Counted from the first letter of the stretch, positions 24,432-33,430 are shown. The stretch is DNA of 64,000 nucleotides from an uncultured Peptoniphilus sp. (GCF_943913915.1 NZ_CALUAA010000005.1:62001-126000); one strand, 5' to 3'. Numbers and translations are program-made. The notes: a model not told the origin generated them from the letters alone.

Positions 24432-25226
24432 TTACTTTAATTCAAAGCCGTCAAATTCTTTAGTACCGTCTAAAGAGCTGGTTGCTTCGTGACCTTTTTC
24501 AGTTAGCTTGTTAGCAACTTCCCAGGAGCGGTTGCCGGAGTAGCAGTAGGTTAAGAAAGGTTTGTCGGTGGGGAGTTCACTATATTTAGCATCGAATTCT
24601 TCGGCTAAAACATTGATAGCGCCTTCTACATGACCTGCATCGAAGTCTTTAGCATCGCGTGCATCGATGATGGTGTAGTCGCCGGATTTAGCGAGTTCTA
24701 CAAATTCAGGACCGCGAACGTTCGTTACTTTAGTAATGGTGGTGTAGTCGAAATCTTTTACGCCTTGAGCGTTTTTAACGTTTTTAAATCCGTTGTCTAC
24801 TAAGATTTTAGCTGCTTCGCCGCTCTTCTTACCGGTATTGCAGATGGTGATAACTTCGGAATCTTTTAAATCTTCGATTTTAGAAAGATCTTGTTCGAAG
24901 GTATCGAGAGGCATATTGATAGCGAATTTAACGTGACCTTCTTTATATTCTTCCGGGCTGCGAACGTCGATCACGGTTACTTTTTCTTTAGCATCTTTAT
25001 CTTCCATGATCTTGTCGAGTTCTTCGCCGGTGATTTCGCTCACTTCTGCTGCAGGAGCTTCTTTTTCTGCCTTATTGGCGTTGGCGTTTGCTTCGGTGTT
25101 AGCTGTTGCGGCAGCGTTATTTTGTGCAGCATTGTTTGCCGGTGCATTTTCCGCTTTGGGACCACAAGCGGTAAGGCCTGCGGAAAGTACGAGGGCAAGT
25201 GCCACAATATTCAGTTTTTTGTTCAT
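24432..25226 (-). CDS. Lipoprotein with two rhodanese domains
   Basis: 264 residues. A lipoprotein signal ends in LTAC (Cys near 21), followed by an Ala/Asn-rich linker (about 25-60). Two rhodanese domains follow. The first (about 62-160) has the active loop CNTGKKS; the second (about 165-264) has CYSGNRS. Both keep the catalytic Cys, unlike classical tandem rhodaneses in which one copy is dead. It probably moves sulfane sulfur or handles thiols on the outer face of the membrane. The ATG follows AGGAGGAAATT. It is upstream of the transferase/VTT/Fe-S block. Confidence 0.88.
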   Translation of the reverse strand: MNKKLNIVALALVLSAGLTACGPKAENAPANNAAQNNAAATANTEANANANKAEKEAPAAEVSEITGEELDKIMEDKDAKEKVTVIDVRSPEEYKEGHVKFAINMPLDTFEQDLSKIEDLKDSEVITICNTGKKSGEAAKILVDNGFKNVKNAQGVKDFDYTTITKVTNVRGPEFVELAKSGDYTIIDARDAKDFDAGHVEGAINVLAEEFDAKYSELPTDKPFLTYCYSGNRSWEVANKLTEKGHEATSSLDGTKEFDGFELK

Positions 25227-25367
25227 TAAAATTTCCTCCTTGAACTTTTAAAATACTATAACACTATCTTAACAAATTTCTGAGAGAGATAGGGTTAAAA
25301 AAACAATCGGGTCATTGTATTTTTAAATACCATTATCAACATATATAGAAAAATACTATACAACTAA

Positions 25368-26684
25368 TCAGTCACTGCGGATTGCATCCAGCGCCGATAG
25401 ATTCATGGCGCGTTTCGCCGGGAAGTAGCCGGCGGCGACACCTACCATGGTTGAAAAAAGAAGGGCGACGAAAATGAGCCACAGAGGAATATAAGAAAGC
25501 TGAATTGCCTCCTCCGCGCCTTGGGACTGAGCGAAGCGATTGCCGATAATATTGAAGGCGCCACTTAATAAGAGACTGGTAATAACGCCGATCACACCGC
25601 CGATAAAACCGATCAGAGCAGCTTCCGTTAAAAAGAGCTTTTGAATGTCTTGAATGGAGGCGCCGATAACTTTCATAACGCCTATTTCTTTCGTACGTTC
25701 GTAAATGGACATAATCATAGTGTTGGCGATGCCGATGGCGGCGACGATAAAGGAGATGGAGCCGATGCCTGCGAAGATGGCATTTACAATGGCCATGCCG
25801 CGGTTCATGCTCTTAATGGCTTCGAGAAGGCCCGAGGGCTCATAGCCCAAATCTTTTATAGCATCGGTTACATCTTCCGCATATTCCGTGTCGTCTATAC
25901 GTACCTGAACCGTAGAATAAGTTCCCCGCTCCGGCTCCGGAAGATCCAATGTTTCAGCAAGTTTCTTATAACCCTCAATGGTCATAAAGGCGCCGTTATC
26001 ATACTGGGACTTCTTTGTCTTTTTCAAGACGCCTGTCACTTTAAGAGTAGTGGTTTTATCGTTTCCCGAGGGTGTTTCCGCCGGAGCGCCGAATCCGAAG
26101 TTCGGCATATCGGAAGAGCTTACACTCATTGTTTTCCCCGCCGCATCAAATAGGGGAGCATCGTCATCTTCTGATGTATCGGTTTCGGGAGACATGGGGT
26201 CGTAAAAAGCGTCCGCCATATCGCTTCCGAAGATCATCTGTCCTTCGCCCTTTCCGTGGAAGAGGCTCCCTTTATCGGCACGCCAATCTAATGTGGAATA
26301 AGTTTCCTTGTTCATGGCGGTAATGGATATAAAGTCGCCGGTGTACTTTCTGTATTTCGCCGACACATTGGTAGTATACACCGGCGTCACGTCGATAACA
26401 TGAGGAATTTTTTTGAAATCCCGGATGGAACGATCGGTTATTTTTTTAGGTGTCTTCTTACTCTTGCCTCCGGGTTCCATACTGTTTTCCGAAACCTGAA
26501 TGTTTTTGACATCGCCGAAACTTTCCATCATGCGGCGATTATTTTCCGTAATGCCGTAGCCGAAGCTGATCATTAAAATAATGGAAACGCAACCGATGAC
26601 TACTCCGAGAAGGGTAAGGCCTGTGCGAAGTTTTCTGGCCAGAAGATTGCGCTTGGCCATATCCAGTAAATCTCTAAAGCTCAT
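25368..26684 (-). CDS. MacB/FtsX-type ABC transporter permease
   Basis: 438 residues. It has an N-terminal membrane helix (about 22-43), a large extracellular MacB_PCD domain (about 45-300), then three membrane helices in the FtsX domain (about 300-435), the last ending near the conserved P-A-x-R-A pattern (YFPAKRAMNLSALDAIR). Members are mechanotransmission exporters or lipoprotein/peptide transporters. Its ATG overlaps the stop of the CARDB protein gene by one base (TGATG), and the ATPase gene is two genes upstream. An acidic/serine-rich insertion lies in the extracellular domain (about 175-225). Confidence 0.87.
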   Translation of the reverse strand: MSFRDLLDMAKRNLLARKLRTGLTLLGVVIGCVSIILMISFGYGITENNRRMMESFGDVKNIQVSENSMEPGGKSKKTPKKITDRSIRDFKKIPHVIDVTPVYTTNVSAKYRKYTGDFISITAMNKETYSTLDWRADKGSLFHGKGEGQMIFGSDMADAFYDPMSPETDTSEDDDAPLFDAAGKTMSVSSSDMPNFGFGAPAETPSGNDKTTTLKVTGVLKKTKKSQYDNGAFMTIEGYKKLAETLDLPEPERGTYSTVQVRIDDTEYAEDVTDAIKDLGYEPSGLLEAIKSMNRGMAIVNAIFAGIGSISFIVAAIGIANTMIMSIYERTKEIGVMKVIGASIQDIQKLFLTEAALIGFIGGVIGVITSLLLSGAFNIIGNRFAQSQGAEEAIQLSYIPLWLIFVALLFSTMVGVAAGYFPAKRAMNLSALDAIRSD

Positions 26685-28273
26685 CAGACCATCAAATCCT
26701 CGTCGCTGTCGTTATCGCTCTTACGCTTTTTAACGACGTAGAATGCTACACCGCCTGCGATTGCCGCTAAGGATGCGAGTCCTAATGGAATGGCCCAAGC
26801 CGGGCGTTTATTCTCGTTTTCGTCCTCGCCTTCTGCGCCGGCCATATCGTCGGTAACGTTTACGACAAAGGGTTTAACAAATTCCTGCCGCTTGCCCGTG
26901 GCGTCGTCGTAAGAAATGACGATTTCGCCCTTTTGTTCACCTTTTTCCGTAGGTGTGATGTTGACGTCGTAGGTTTCGGCGCTGGAAGGAGCCACACTTC
27001 CTGCAAAATAGGTATTGGTATCGGCGTCGAAATTGCCGCGAAGCTTAACCATGACATTGGAAAGAACGGATTTCCCCGTGTTGAAGAACTCGAAGGAAAG
27101 GGGCATCTCTTCTCCGACAAAACCTTCTTTATCCACCTTCAGATCTCCCGGCTCCAATACGGAGCTTTGGACCACGGGGATGCCGATAACTTCCGTAGAA
27201 GTATAGGGATTGCCGTCGCCGTCTTCGTATTCGAAAGTGGCGGTAATGGAATAGGTTTTAGCCGCCGTATCCGGCGCCGTCGTAAGAGTAATTTCTTTTT
27301 CGGCGCTACGGCGCGGTTTAATGGATTCGATATGGAATGTATTGCTGCTTCCCACGGGAATAAAGGCGCTGCCGCCGTCACCTCCGCCTGCGGCCGCGCC
27401 GGCCGCCATGGCGGCTGCAGCTCCGTCACCGGAAGAGGATCCGGAGGGAAGACTTACAGGCTCGGCGGCATCGGCGGAAAGGGCGACGCGAATATTTTTC
27501 ACTTGTTTTTTGCGATTGGTATTAAAGATTCTGAAGTAGAGAGTAAAAGGTTCGCCGGCCTTTGCCGTTTCGGGATCCATTGTGTAGCTGTCGATGACGA
27601 CTTTCGGCGTATTGGATCCGGTGGGCGCTTGACCCGTTGGGGCACTCCCCGTGCCCGTAACGGGAAGAGGGGAACCGAGGTCGCCCATGTCGCCTCCGGA
27701 AAAGCTGCCTCCTAATGAAGAACCGCCTGATGAAGCGCTTCCCAAATCACCGAGATCCGGCATAGTGGAAGAGCCGCCTCCATTTAAGGAGCCCCCTCTC
27801 GAGGAAACAGTTAGCATTTGGGTGGTTTCATGGACTTCGCCATTGGTTCCGTCCACATAGCTGACGCTTAGTTTAATCGGATAGTTTTTCGCCTCGGCAT
27901 TAGAGGTGAGGCGGAAAGTAAAGGAGTAGCTTTCCTTTTGTTTCGGGGCAAAGAATTTGGCATTGACATTGCTGTTGGATTTTGGAACGAGGGCATCGAG
28001 ATCTTGAGATTCGGCTCGAATTAGAATATTCTTCGCAGGGCCCGTGCCGTTGTTTACGACGGAGAAGCGAATGGGGATATCCTTCCCGGGCATCGAGGGG
28101 GCGGGCCAGGTGACGTCTGCAAAGTCCAAAATAGAAATGGGAACATGGCTTCCCTGTTCGATCTTCGGCGGGGGAATGCTCCCCACATTTTGTGCCGCTT
28201 CCACCATTCCGCTTCCTTGGGATAAACACATGGCGGCGGCCGTTAAAAGTACCAGTTTATTTCTCGTTTTCAT
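26684..28273 (-). CDS. Exported CARDB/COG1361-type protein with C-terminal membrane anchor
   Basis: 529 residues. It has a signal peptide (about 1-26) and three repeated Ig-like CARDB/NEW3-type beta domains (about 40-155, 225-375 and 385-480). The first two are separated by a Gly/Ser/Pro-rich linker (about 160-222), and an Ala/Gly tract lies within the second (about 283-305). A C-terminal membrane helix (about 496-515) with a KKRK stop-transfer and an acidic tail completes it. Comparable proteins accompany MacB-like ATPase/permease pairs in clostridia and archaea; function is unknown. Being cotranslated between ATPase and permease, it is likely a stalk or receptor of that transporter. Confidence 0.82.
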   Translation of the reverse strand: MKTRNKLVLLTAAAMCLSQGSGMVEAAQNVGSIPPPKIEQGSHVPISILDFADVTWPAPSMPGKDIPIRFSVVNNGTGPAKNILIRAESQDLDALVPKSNSNVNAKFFAPKQKESYSFTFRLTSNAEAKNYPIKLSVSYVDGTNGEVHETTQMLTVSSRGGSLNGGGSSTMPDLGDLGSASSGGSSLGGSFSGGDMGDLGSPLPVTGTGSAPTGQAPTGSNTPKVVIDSYTMDPETAKAGEPFTLYFRIFNTNRKKQVKNIRVALSADAAEPVSLPSGSSSGDGAAAAMAAGAAAGGGDGGSAFIPVGSSNTFHIESIKPRRSAEKEITLTTAPDTAAKTYSITATFEYEDGDGNPYTSTEVIGIPVVQSSVLEPGDLKVDKEGFVGEEMPLSFEFFNTGKSVLSNVMVKLRGNFDADTNTYFAGSVAPSSAETYDVNITPTEKGEQKGEIVISYDDATGKRQEFVKPFVVNVTDDMAGAEGEDENENKRPAWAIPLGLASLAAIAGGVAFYVVKKRKSDNDSDEDLMV

Positions 28274-28282
28274 ACATCACTC

Positions 28283-29017
28283 CTAAAGGTTTTGAGAACC
28301 GTTCATTATCTTTTCAGCTTGTGCTTTTACGCTGCGGGTTTCATCCCGTATAATGACGCCGTCACGAAGTTCCACGATGCGATCGGCATAAACTGCCGTC
28401 TCCAAATCGTGGGTAACGATAATAAGCGTCTGTTTATGTTCCTTGGCGAGATCGCACATCATCTCCATAATTTCCACGGACGTGGCGGAATCTAAATTCC
28501 CCGTGGGCTCGTCGGCAAAAAGAATGGGCGGCGCGTCAACAAAGGCTCTGGCAATGGAAACGCGTTGCTGTTGACCGCCGCTCATTTCCATGGGCTTGTG
28601 TTCCAATCGCTCGCCCAGCCCGACGCGGGTTAAAATATCCCGTGCCTTTTCTTCTCGCTCTTCCTTGCCGACGCCTTTAAAAATAAGGCCTAAGCTTACA
28701 TTTTCCGTAGCCGTAAGGGTAGGAATTAAATTGTAAGATTGAAAGACGAAGCCCACATTTAATTGGCGAAACTTCGTAAGACGTTCTTCGGAAAGTTTTT
28801 CCATATGTACTTTTCCGTTAATGACGATCTCGCCCTTGGTGGGTTTGTCGAGACCGGCCATAAGATTAAGTAGGGTGGATTTGCCGCTACCCGATGTGCC
28901 GAGAAGACAAATAATCTCTTCTCGCTCAATGTCTAAATCGACGCCGCGAAGGGCGTAAACTTTTTCATTTCCCATACGGTAGACGCGGTACAAATCTCGT
29001 ATACTGATAAATGACAC
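28283..29017 (-). CDS. LolD/MacB-type ABC transporter ATP-binding protein
   Basis: 244 residues. Walker A GTSGSGKS near 38-45, signature MSGGQQQR near 143-150, Walker B PILFADEPTGNLDSAT near 161-176. It energises the MacB-like permease encoded two genes downstream. The GTG at 29017 begins the conserved domain (VSFISIRDLYRVY) after AAAGGATG; upstream in-frame codons give no family similarity. The substrate is unknown. Confidence 0.87.
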   Translation of the reverse strand: MSFISIRDLYRVYRMGNEKVYALRGVDLDIEREEIICLLGTSGSGKSTLLNLMAGLDKPTKGEIVINGKVHMEKLSEERLTKFRQLNVGFVFQSYNLIPTLTATENVSLGLIFKGVGKEEREEKARDILTRVGLGERLEHKPMEMSGGQQQRVSIARAFVDAPPILFADEPTGNLDSATSVEIMEMMCDLAKEHKQTLIIVTHDLETAVYADRIVELRDGVIIRDETRSVKAQAEKIMNGSQNL

Positions 29018-29145
29018 GAAATCATCACATCCTTTCCACCATAATATCATAGAATATTTTCGGGAAAGTTTAAGATTTACTCAAAAGAAAAATAACAAAA
29101 CAATGTTACCTTGTAATCATCAGGTATTTATAGATAAGGAATAGA

Positions 29146-29817
29146 ATGAATAAAAGTCAAAAGAATTTTATAACTTTAGATTTTGAACGCAAAAAACGCT
29201 GCCTCTTCGGCGAGACGATCTTCGGCGAAGGTAAGACGGCGGAGCATTTAAAAATAGCTGTGAAAAAAATGTTGGAACATGACGGGGAAGTCTTGGTCAC
29301 GCGCTTAAGTCGGGAGCAATTTGAAGCACTGGGAGAATTAAAAAAACATCTCGATTACGATTCTCTTTCAATGACGGCCATGGCGAAAAAGGAAAAGCAA
29401 ACCGTGGGAAAAGTAGCCGTGGTAACGGCAGGTACCTCGGACGTTTCAGTAGCGGAAGAATGTGTGCGAACCTTAGACTTCTTCGGGATCGGCAGTGAAT
29501 CGGTTTACGATGTAGGCGTGGCGGGAATTCATCGCCTCTTCAATCAGCTGGATTGCCTGAAGGATGCGGACGTCATCGTCGTGTGCGCCGGCATGGACGG
29601 TGCCCTTCCCTCGGTAGTGGCGGGTCTCGTGTCCTCTCCCGTTATTGCCGTTCCCACATCGGTAGGTTACGGCGCAGCCTTTCACGGCGTGGCACCTCTG
29701 CTAAGTATGCTCAATTCCTGTGCCGAAGGGGTGGCGGTAGTGAATATCGACAACGGATACGGTGCCGCCTATATGGCGGGGCAAATCGTGATGAAGATTT
29801 ACGAAAAGGACAAATAG
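29146..29817 (+). CDS. larB: Nickel-pincer cofactor biosynthesis protein LarB
   Basis: LarB carboxylates and hydrolyses nicotinic acid adenine dinucleotide, the first step of the nickel-pincer nucleotide cofactor of lactate racemase-type enzymes. 223 residues. It resembles PurE in its C-terminal half: VVTAGTSDVSVAEE near 90-103, YDVGVAGIHR near 125 and CAGMDGALPSVVAGLVSSPVIAVPTSVGYG near 148-177. N-terminal DFERKKRCLFGETIFGEGKT is the family's opening segment. larA, larC and larE are not in the window. The last 19 bases overlap the end of the convergent cyclo-ligase gene. Confidence 0.9.
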   Translation: MNKSQKNFITLDFERKKRCLFGETIFGEGKTAEHLKIAVKKMLEHDGEVLVTRLSREQFEALGELKKHLDYDSLSMTAMAKKEKQTVGKVAVVTAGTSDVSVAEECVRTLDFFGIGSESVYDVGVAGIHRLFNQLDCLKDADVIVVCAGMDGALPSVVAGLVSSPVIAVPTSVGYGAAFHGVAPLLSMLNSCAEGVAVVNIDNGYGAAYMAGQIVMKIYEKDK

Positions 29818-30356
29818 TCTTTTTCCGATAAAAAAGCGTCTACAGGCAAATCGTATTCGTCCCGAGGAAGATCCGTTACGAGCTGATCGTGAAAGCCTAC
29901 GCCTAAGCGGTAGCCGTCATGGGTTGCGAAGAAGCGGTCGTAATAGCCTCCCCCGTAGCCCATACGATAGCCCTCACCGTCGAAGGCGAGGCCCGGCGTA
30001 ATAATGAGATCGACGTTTTCACGGCGTCGATCGTTTATTTTCTCCTGAGGTAATTCCAAAATTCCCAAGGCGTTGGGTTCAAGCTCATCCAAACTTTTTA
30101 TCTCCGTCATGATCATCTCCTCGCCTTTCGGCGCAAGGGGCACATACACTTTTTTCTCCTTCAGTATTTCAGGAATCCATTCAATGGTTTCCACCTCGCT
30201 TCCCATGGAGACAAAGATAAAAACGGAGTCACTCTTTTCATAGACCGGAAGAGATTTAAGTCTCTGAAAAATGGTTTCCGATGTTTTTTTTCGCATTTCA
30301 GGGTCTAACTTATTACGAGCGGCCTTCAAATTATTACGAATAGAAGTCTTTTTCAT
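29799..30356 (-). CDS. 5-formyltetrahydrofolate cyclo-ligase
   Basis: 185 residues. It converts 5-formyl-THF to 5,10-methenyl-THF with ATP, recovering folate for one-carbon metabolism. Visible family motifs are the N-terminal IRNNLKAARNKL (basic nucleotide-binding helix), LIITPGLAFDGEGYRMGYGGGYYDRFF near 122-148, and the C-terminal VGFHDQLV. The ATG at 30356 follows GGAGGG; an earlier in-frame start lies before that site. The 3' end overlaps larB. MetF and MetH elsewhere in the window belong to the same folate network. Confidence 0.9.
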   Translation of the reverse strand: MKKTSIRNNLKAARNKLDPEMRKKTSETIFQRLKSLPVYEKSDSVFIFVSMGSEVETIEWIPEILKEKKVYVPLAPKGEEMIMTEIKSLDELEPNALGILELPQEKINDRRRENVDLIITPGLAFDGEGYRMGYGGGYYDRFFATHDGYRLGVGFHDQLVTDLPRDEYDLPVDAFLSEKDYLSFS

Positions 30357-30374
30357 TGTAGATACCCTCCGAGG

Positions 30375-30403
30375 TTTCATAAATTTGTAACTTATACTAT
30401 AAT
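30375..30403 (+). promoter_or_regulatory. ftsE promoter
   Basis: TTTCAT (30375-30380), a 17-base spacer and TATAAT (30398-30403) lie 33 bases before the TTG start of ftsE. Confidence 0.6.
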
Positions 30404-30436
30404 AAATGAGATAATTATAAGGAATGAGGTGGACCG

Positions 30437-31123
30437 TTGATTACATTTCGCAACGTCTTTAAAGAGTACGATAACGGCGTACAGGCATTAAAAGACGTCA
30501 ATCTGGAAATACCTTACGGCGAATTTGTCTTTATCGTCGGCGCATCTGGCGCGGGTAAAAGTTCGCTGATTAAATTATTAATATGTGAAGAAAAAGTAAC
30601 CCGTGGTCACATCTTTGTCAACGAAAAAGACATTACGGAGCTGGCTCCATGGTATATACCCAAGTTGCGCCGAAAAGTCGGCGTCGTCTTTCAAGACTTT
30701 CGTCTTTTGAAAAAAAAGACGGCCTACGAAAATGTGGCCTACGCTCTGGAAATCGTAGGCGAGAGCGGGCGCACGATTAAAAAGCGAGTCCCTGAAGTTT
30801 TAGATCTCGTAGGCTTAAGCGATAAACAAAACAGCTATCCCGGCGAACTTTCAGGTGGGGAAGGGCAAAGGCTCGCTATCGCAAGAGCCATTGTCAATCG
30901 TCCGCCGGTCCTCGTATGCGATGAGCCTACGGGTAATCTCGACTTTGAAACGGCTATGACGATTATGCAAACATTAAAGCGCATCAATGAAGACGGTGCT
31001 ACGGTCATTATGGCGACCCACGCGCGCAATATAGTAAATCATATGAACCGCCGCGTCATCACCTTGGACGACGGTCGCATTATAAGCGATGTCAATGTGG
31101 GAGGTTACGATGCGATTCATTAG
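30437..31123 (+). CDS. ftsE: Cell division ATP-binding protein FtsE
   Basis: 228 residues. With FtsX it forms the ABC complex that activates cell-wall hydrolases from the cytoplasm. Walker A GASGAGKS at 35-42, a Q-loop FQDFRLL near 85, signature LSGGEGQR near 138 (G replaces the common Q before the final Q) and Walker B VLVCDEPTGNLD near 154. It starts at TTG 30437, 5 bases after GAGGTGG. It overlaps ftsX by 14 bases. Confidence 0.93.
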   Translation: MITFRNVFKEYDNGVQALKDVNLEIPYGEFVFIVGASGAGKSSLIKLLICEEKVTRGHIFVNEKDITELAPWYIPKLRRKVGVVFQDFRLLKKKTAYENVAYALEIVGESGRTIKKRVPEVLDLVGLSDKQNSYPGELSGGEGQRLAIARAIVNRPPVLVCDEPTGNLDFETAMTIMQTLKRINEDGATVIMATHARNIVNHMNRRVITLDDGRIISDVNVGGYDAIH

Positions 31124-32015
31124 ACAATTTGCCAACAATATTAAGGAAGCCTTTCAAGGCATCGCCCGCAATAAAGGTATGAGCCTCTTGTCGGTTATAT
31201 CCACCATGGCAGTCCTCGTTCTGTTCGGCGTGGTCCTGCTTCTGATTTTAAATATGACGGGGCTCGTCAATGAAACGGAAAAGAAAGTGGATAAGGTTGT
31301 CGTTTATCTTACCGACACGGCCACGGAAGAAAATGTACAGGAAATTATTTCCCAAGCGGAAGCCACTGGCTATGTAAAGGATGCATCCTTTACCTCGAAA
31401 GAGCAGGCCTGGGCTGATTTCGCTGAAAATCTCGAACTTTCAAATGATTCCTACTTTTTAGACGGCATGGATGAAAATCCCCTGCCGGCATCGATCACCC
31501 TTCAGCTTTCAAGTATCGAAGAGGCCAAGACTGTGGCGCAATCGGTGCAAAGTATGTCGGGGGTCTATCAGGTAGATTACTTAAATGAGCTTATCGGAAA
31601 AATCGTACAGTTAAACGATTGGGTACGCATCTTAGGTGTTATCGTCGTTGCGATTTTAATTATTATTGCCGTCGTATTGATCTATAATACGGTGAAATCG
31701 ACGATCTCCAATCGAAGCCACGAAATTCAGATAATGAAATACATCGGCGCCAGCAACGGCTATATTCGCAGGCCCCTTCTTATCGAAGGTTTGGTCTTCG
31801 GGCTGATTGCAGGAGCCATCGCCTTAGCCCTTGTTTATTTCGGTTATCAGGGAATATATGGACTCTTTGATGAGCGCCTCAATATCCTTATGGGCATGAA
31901 ACTGATTCAACCACGCCTGATTTTAAAAGATATGGCGATTATTTTTGTGTGCATCGGCGTAGGTGTCGGATTAATCGGTAGCTCCCTTTCGTTGGGTCGT
32001 TACCTTGACGTGTAA
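31110..32015 (+). CDS. ftsX: Cell division permease-like protein FtsX
   Basis: 301 residues with four membrane helices (about 27-50, 172-196, 222-245 and 270-295). An extracellular ECD loop (about 55-165) is expected to bind the hydrolase partner. The ATG at 31110 follows GGGAGG. The next gene encodes a coiled-coil M23 hydrolase, the usual FtsEX target, so the three gene products probably form one septal hydrolase machine. Confidence 0.93.
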   Translation: MRFIRQFANNIKEAFQGIARNKGMSLLSVISTMAVLVLFGVVLLLILNMTGLVNETEKKVDKVVVYLTDTATEENVQEIISQAEATGYVKDASFTSKEQAWADFAENLELSNDSYFLDGMDENPLPASITLQLSSIEEAKTVAQSVQSMSGVYQVDYLNELIGKIVQLNDWVRILGVIVVAILIIIAVVLIYNTVKSTISNRSHEIQIMKYIGASNGYIRRPLLIEGLVFGLIAGAIALALVYFGYQGIYGLFDERLNILMGMKLIQPRLILKDMAIIFVCIGVGVGLIGSSLSLGRYLDV

Positions 32016-32043
32016 TAGAGTATCAAGAGGAGGTAGTTTTTAG

Positions 32044-33414
32044 ATGAACCACAGAAAGCAGCTATCGGCGGCATTGGCGATTCTAATGTTGAGTTCACAG
32101 CCGGTTCTTGCAGCCAATTTACAGTCGGAAAGGGCGAAGGCTGTGGAACGCAAGAACGCCGTTCAATCAGAGATGAGCGGGACCCAATCTAAGATTTCGT
32201 CCGCTCAGAATCAGGTAGCCGGTGTGGAGGCGGAAATTCGTGCTTTAGACGAAAAGATTATGTCCGTGAACGTCACATTGGATCGTTTAAACGGCGAAAT
32301 GCAACAGTTGCAGGTGGAAATTCAAAAGACAAAGGCGGAACTCGAGGCGGCGAAAGAAGAACTTGCGGAAAAGAAAGATTTCTACGCCAAACGTCTTCGT
32401 GCCATGTACATTGCTAACGATCGAGGTTATCTTGATATTCTTCTGGACTCTGCAGATGCCGAATCTTTAATCGGAAATATGCGTATGATTCGATCCATTG
32501 CCGTGAGCGACAGAGAGCTGGTTGAAGAGATCGAACAAAAGGTTGAAGAGATTGAAACGAAAAAAGCGCAATTGGATCAACAGGAAAAAGAACTGGCGGC
32601 CAAGCAGGCTCAAGTTCGCCAAGAGCGTGCAAATTTAGAAGCGGCCAATGCGAAGAAGACCGCCTATATGAATACGCTTATGAGCAATATCAGTGCTTAC
32701 GAAGCGCAATATGACGAAATGTTGAGAGAATCCAACGCCATCGAATCGCAGATTCAAAACCTTGATCTCTCCATTCAAAAAGCGAAAGAGGAAGAAGCGG
32801 CACGCATCGCTCGCCAAAAGGAAGCGGAACGTCAGGCACAACTTGAAAAAGAGAGAGCAGCTGCACGGGCTGAAGAATCGAGTCGTGCAGAAAAACAGGC
32901 CTCCAAGCGAGTATCTAGCAGTAAAAAGGCGACGACTAACTCTTCGGTCTCTCGCTCAAGTTCCTCAACGGCCTCCAGTTCAAGCGATGTAATGGTAAAC
33001 AGTGCCAAGGCTACGCCTGAAGCTAAAAAAGGTGAATTCTACTGGCCGGTGCCCGGTCATCACCGCATTACATCGCCCTTCGGCTACCGGGTTCACCCGA
33101 TCTTAGGCTATAAAAAATTACACACCGGCATCGATATCAGTGCACCCAGCGGAACGCCGGTCATTGCCGCAGGCTCCGGCACGGTTATCGCCTCTCGTTT
33201 TATGGGAGGATACGGCAACTGCATTATGATCGATCACGGATCGAAAGTGTCGGTTTACGGTCACCTTTCCGGACGCGCTGTAAGTGCCGGGCAAAGCGTA
33301 AGTGCCGGTCAGACCATCGGTTACGTCGGGAGTACAGGCATGAGCACCGGCCCTCACTTGCACTTTGAAGTGCGGGTCAACGGATCTCTGCAAAACCCGT
33401 TAAACTATTTATAA
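32044..33414 (+). CDS. EnvC/PcsB-like coiled-coil M23 peptidoglycan hydrolase
   Basis: 456 residues. A signal peptide (about 1-23, cut after VLAA) is followed by a long coiled coil (about 25-285), the FtsX-docking part in EnvC/PcsB-type proteins. A Ser/Lys-rich linker (about 285-330) comes next, then a C-terminal LytM/M23 domain (about 335-456). The zinc motifs are intact: the HTGIDISAP segment with HxxxD near 360 and HLHFEV near 440. This predicts a catalytically active endopeptidase. It lies directly downstream of ftsEX and upstream of an S41 protease. Confidence 0.92.
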   Translation: MNHRKQLSAALAILMLSSQPVLAANLQSERAKAVERKNAVQSEMSGTQSKISSAQNQVAGVEAEIRALDEKIMSVNVTLDRLNGEMQQLQVEIQKTKAELEAAKEELAEKKDFYAKRLRAMYIANDRGYLDILLDSADAESLIGNMRMIRSIAVSDRELVEEIEQKVEEIETKKAQLDQQEKELAAKQAQVRQERANLEAANAKKTAYMNTLMSNISAYEAQYDEMLRESNAIESQIQNLDLSIQKAKEEEAARIARQKEAERQAQLEKERAAARAEESSRAEKQASKRVSSSKKATTNSSVSRSSSSTASSSSDVMVNSAKATPEAKKGEFYWPVPGHHRITSPFGYRVHPILGYKKLHTGIDISAPSGTPVIAAGSGTVIASRFMGGYGNCIMIDHGSKVSVYGHLSGRAVSAGQSVSAGQTIGYVGSTGMSTGPHLHFEVRVNGSLQNPLNYL

Positions 33415-33430
33415 TTAAATCAGGCACATC

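Noticed and set aside
24891..25251. Repeats in Ala/Asn-rich linkers of lipoproteins as mobile or recombination elements
   Set aside because: Low-complexity Ala/Asn/Glu linkers after lipobox cysteines occur in several lipoproteins here and are best explained as flexible tethers.
26933..27715. Long plus-strand frame opposite the CARDB-type protein gene
   Set aside because: The Gly/Ser/Ala-rich, GC-biased antisense sequence keeps frames open by chance; it has no ribosome site or family motif.
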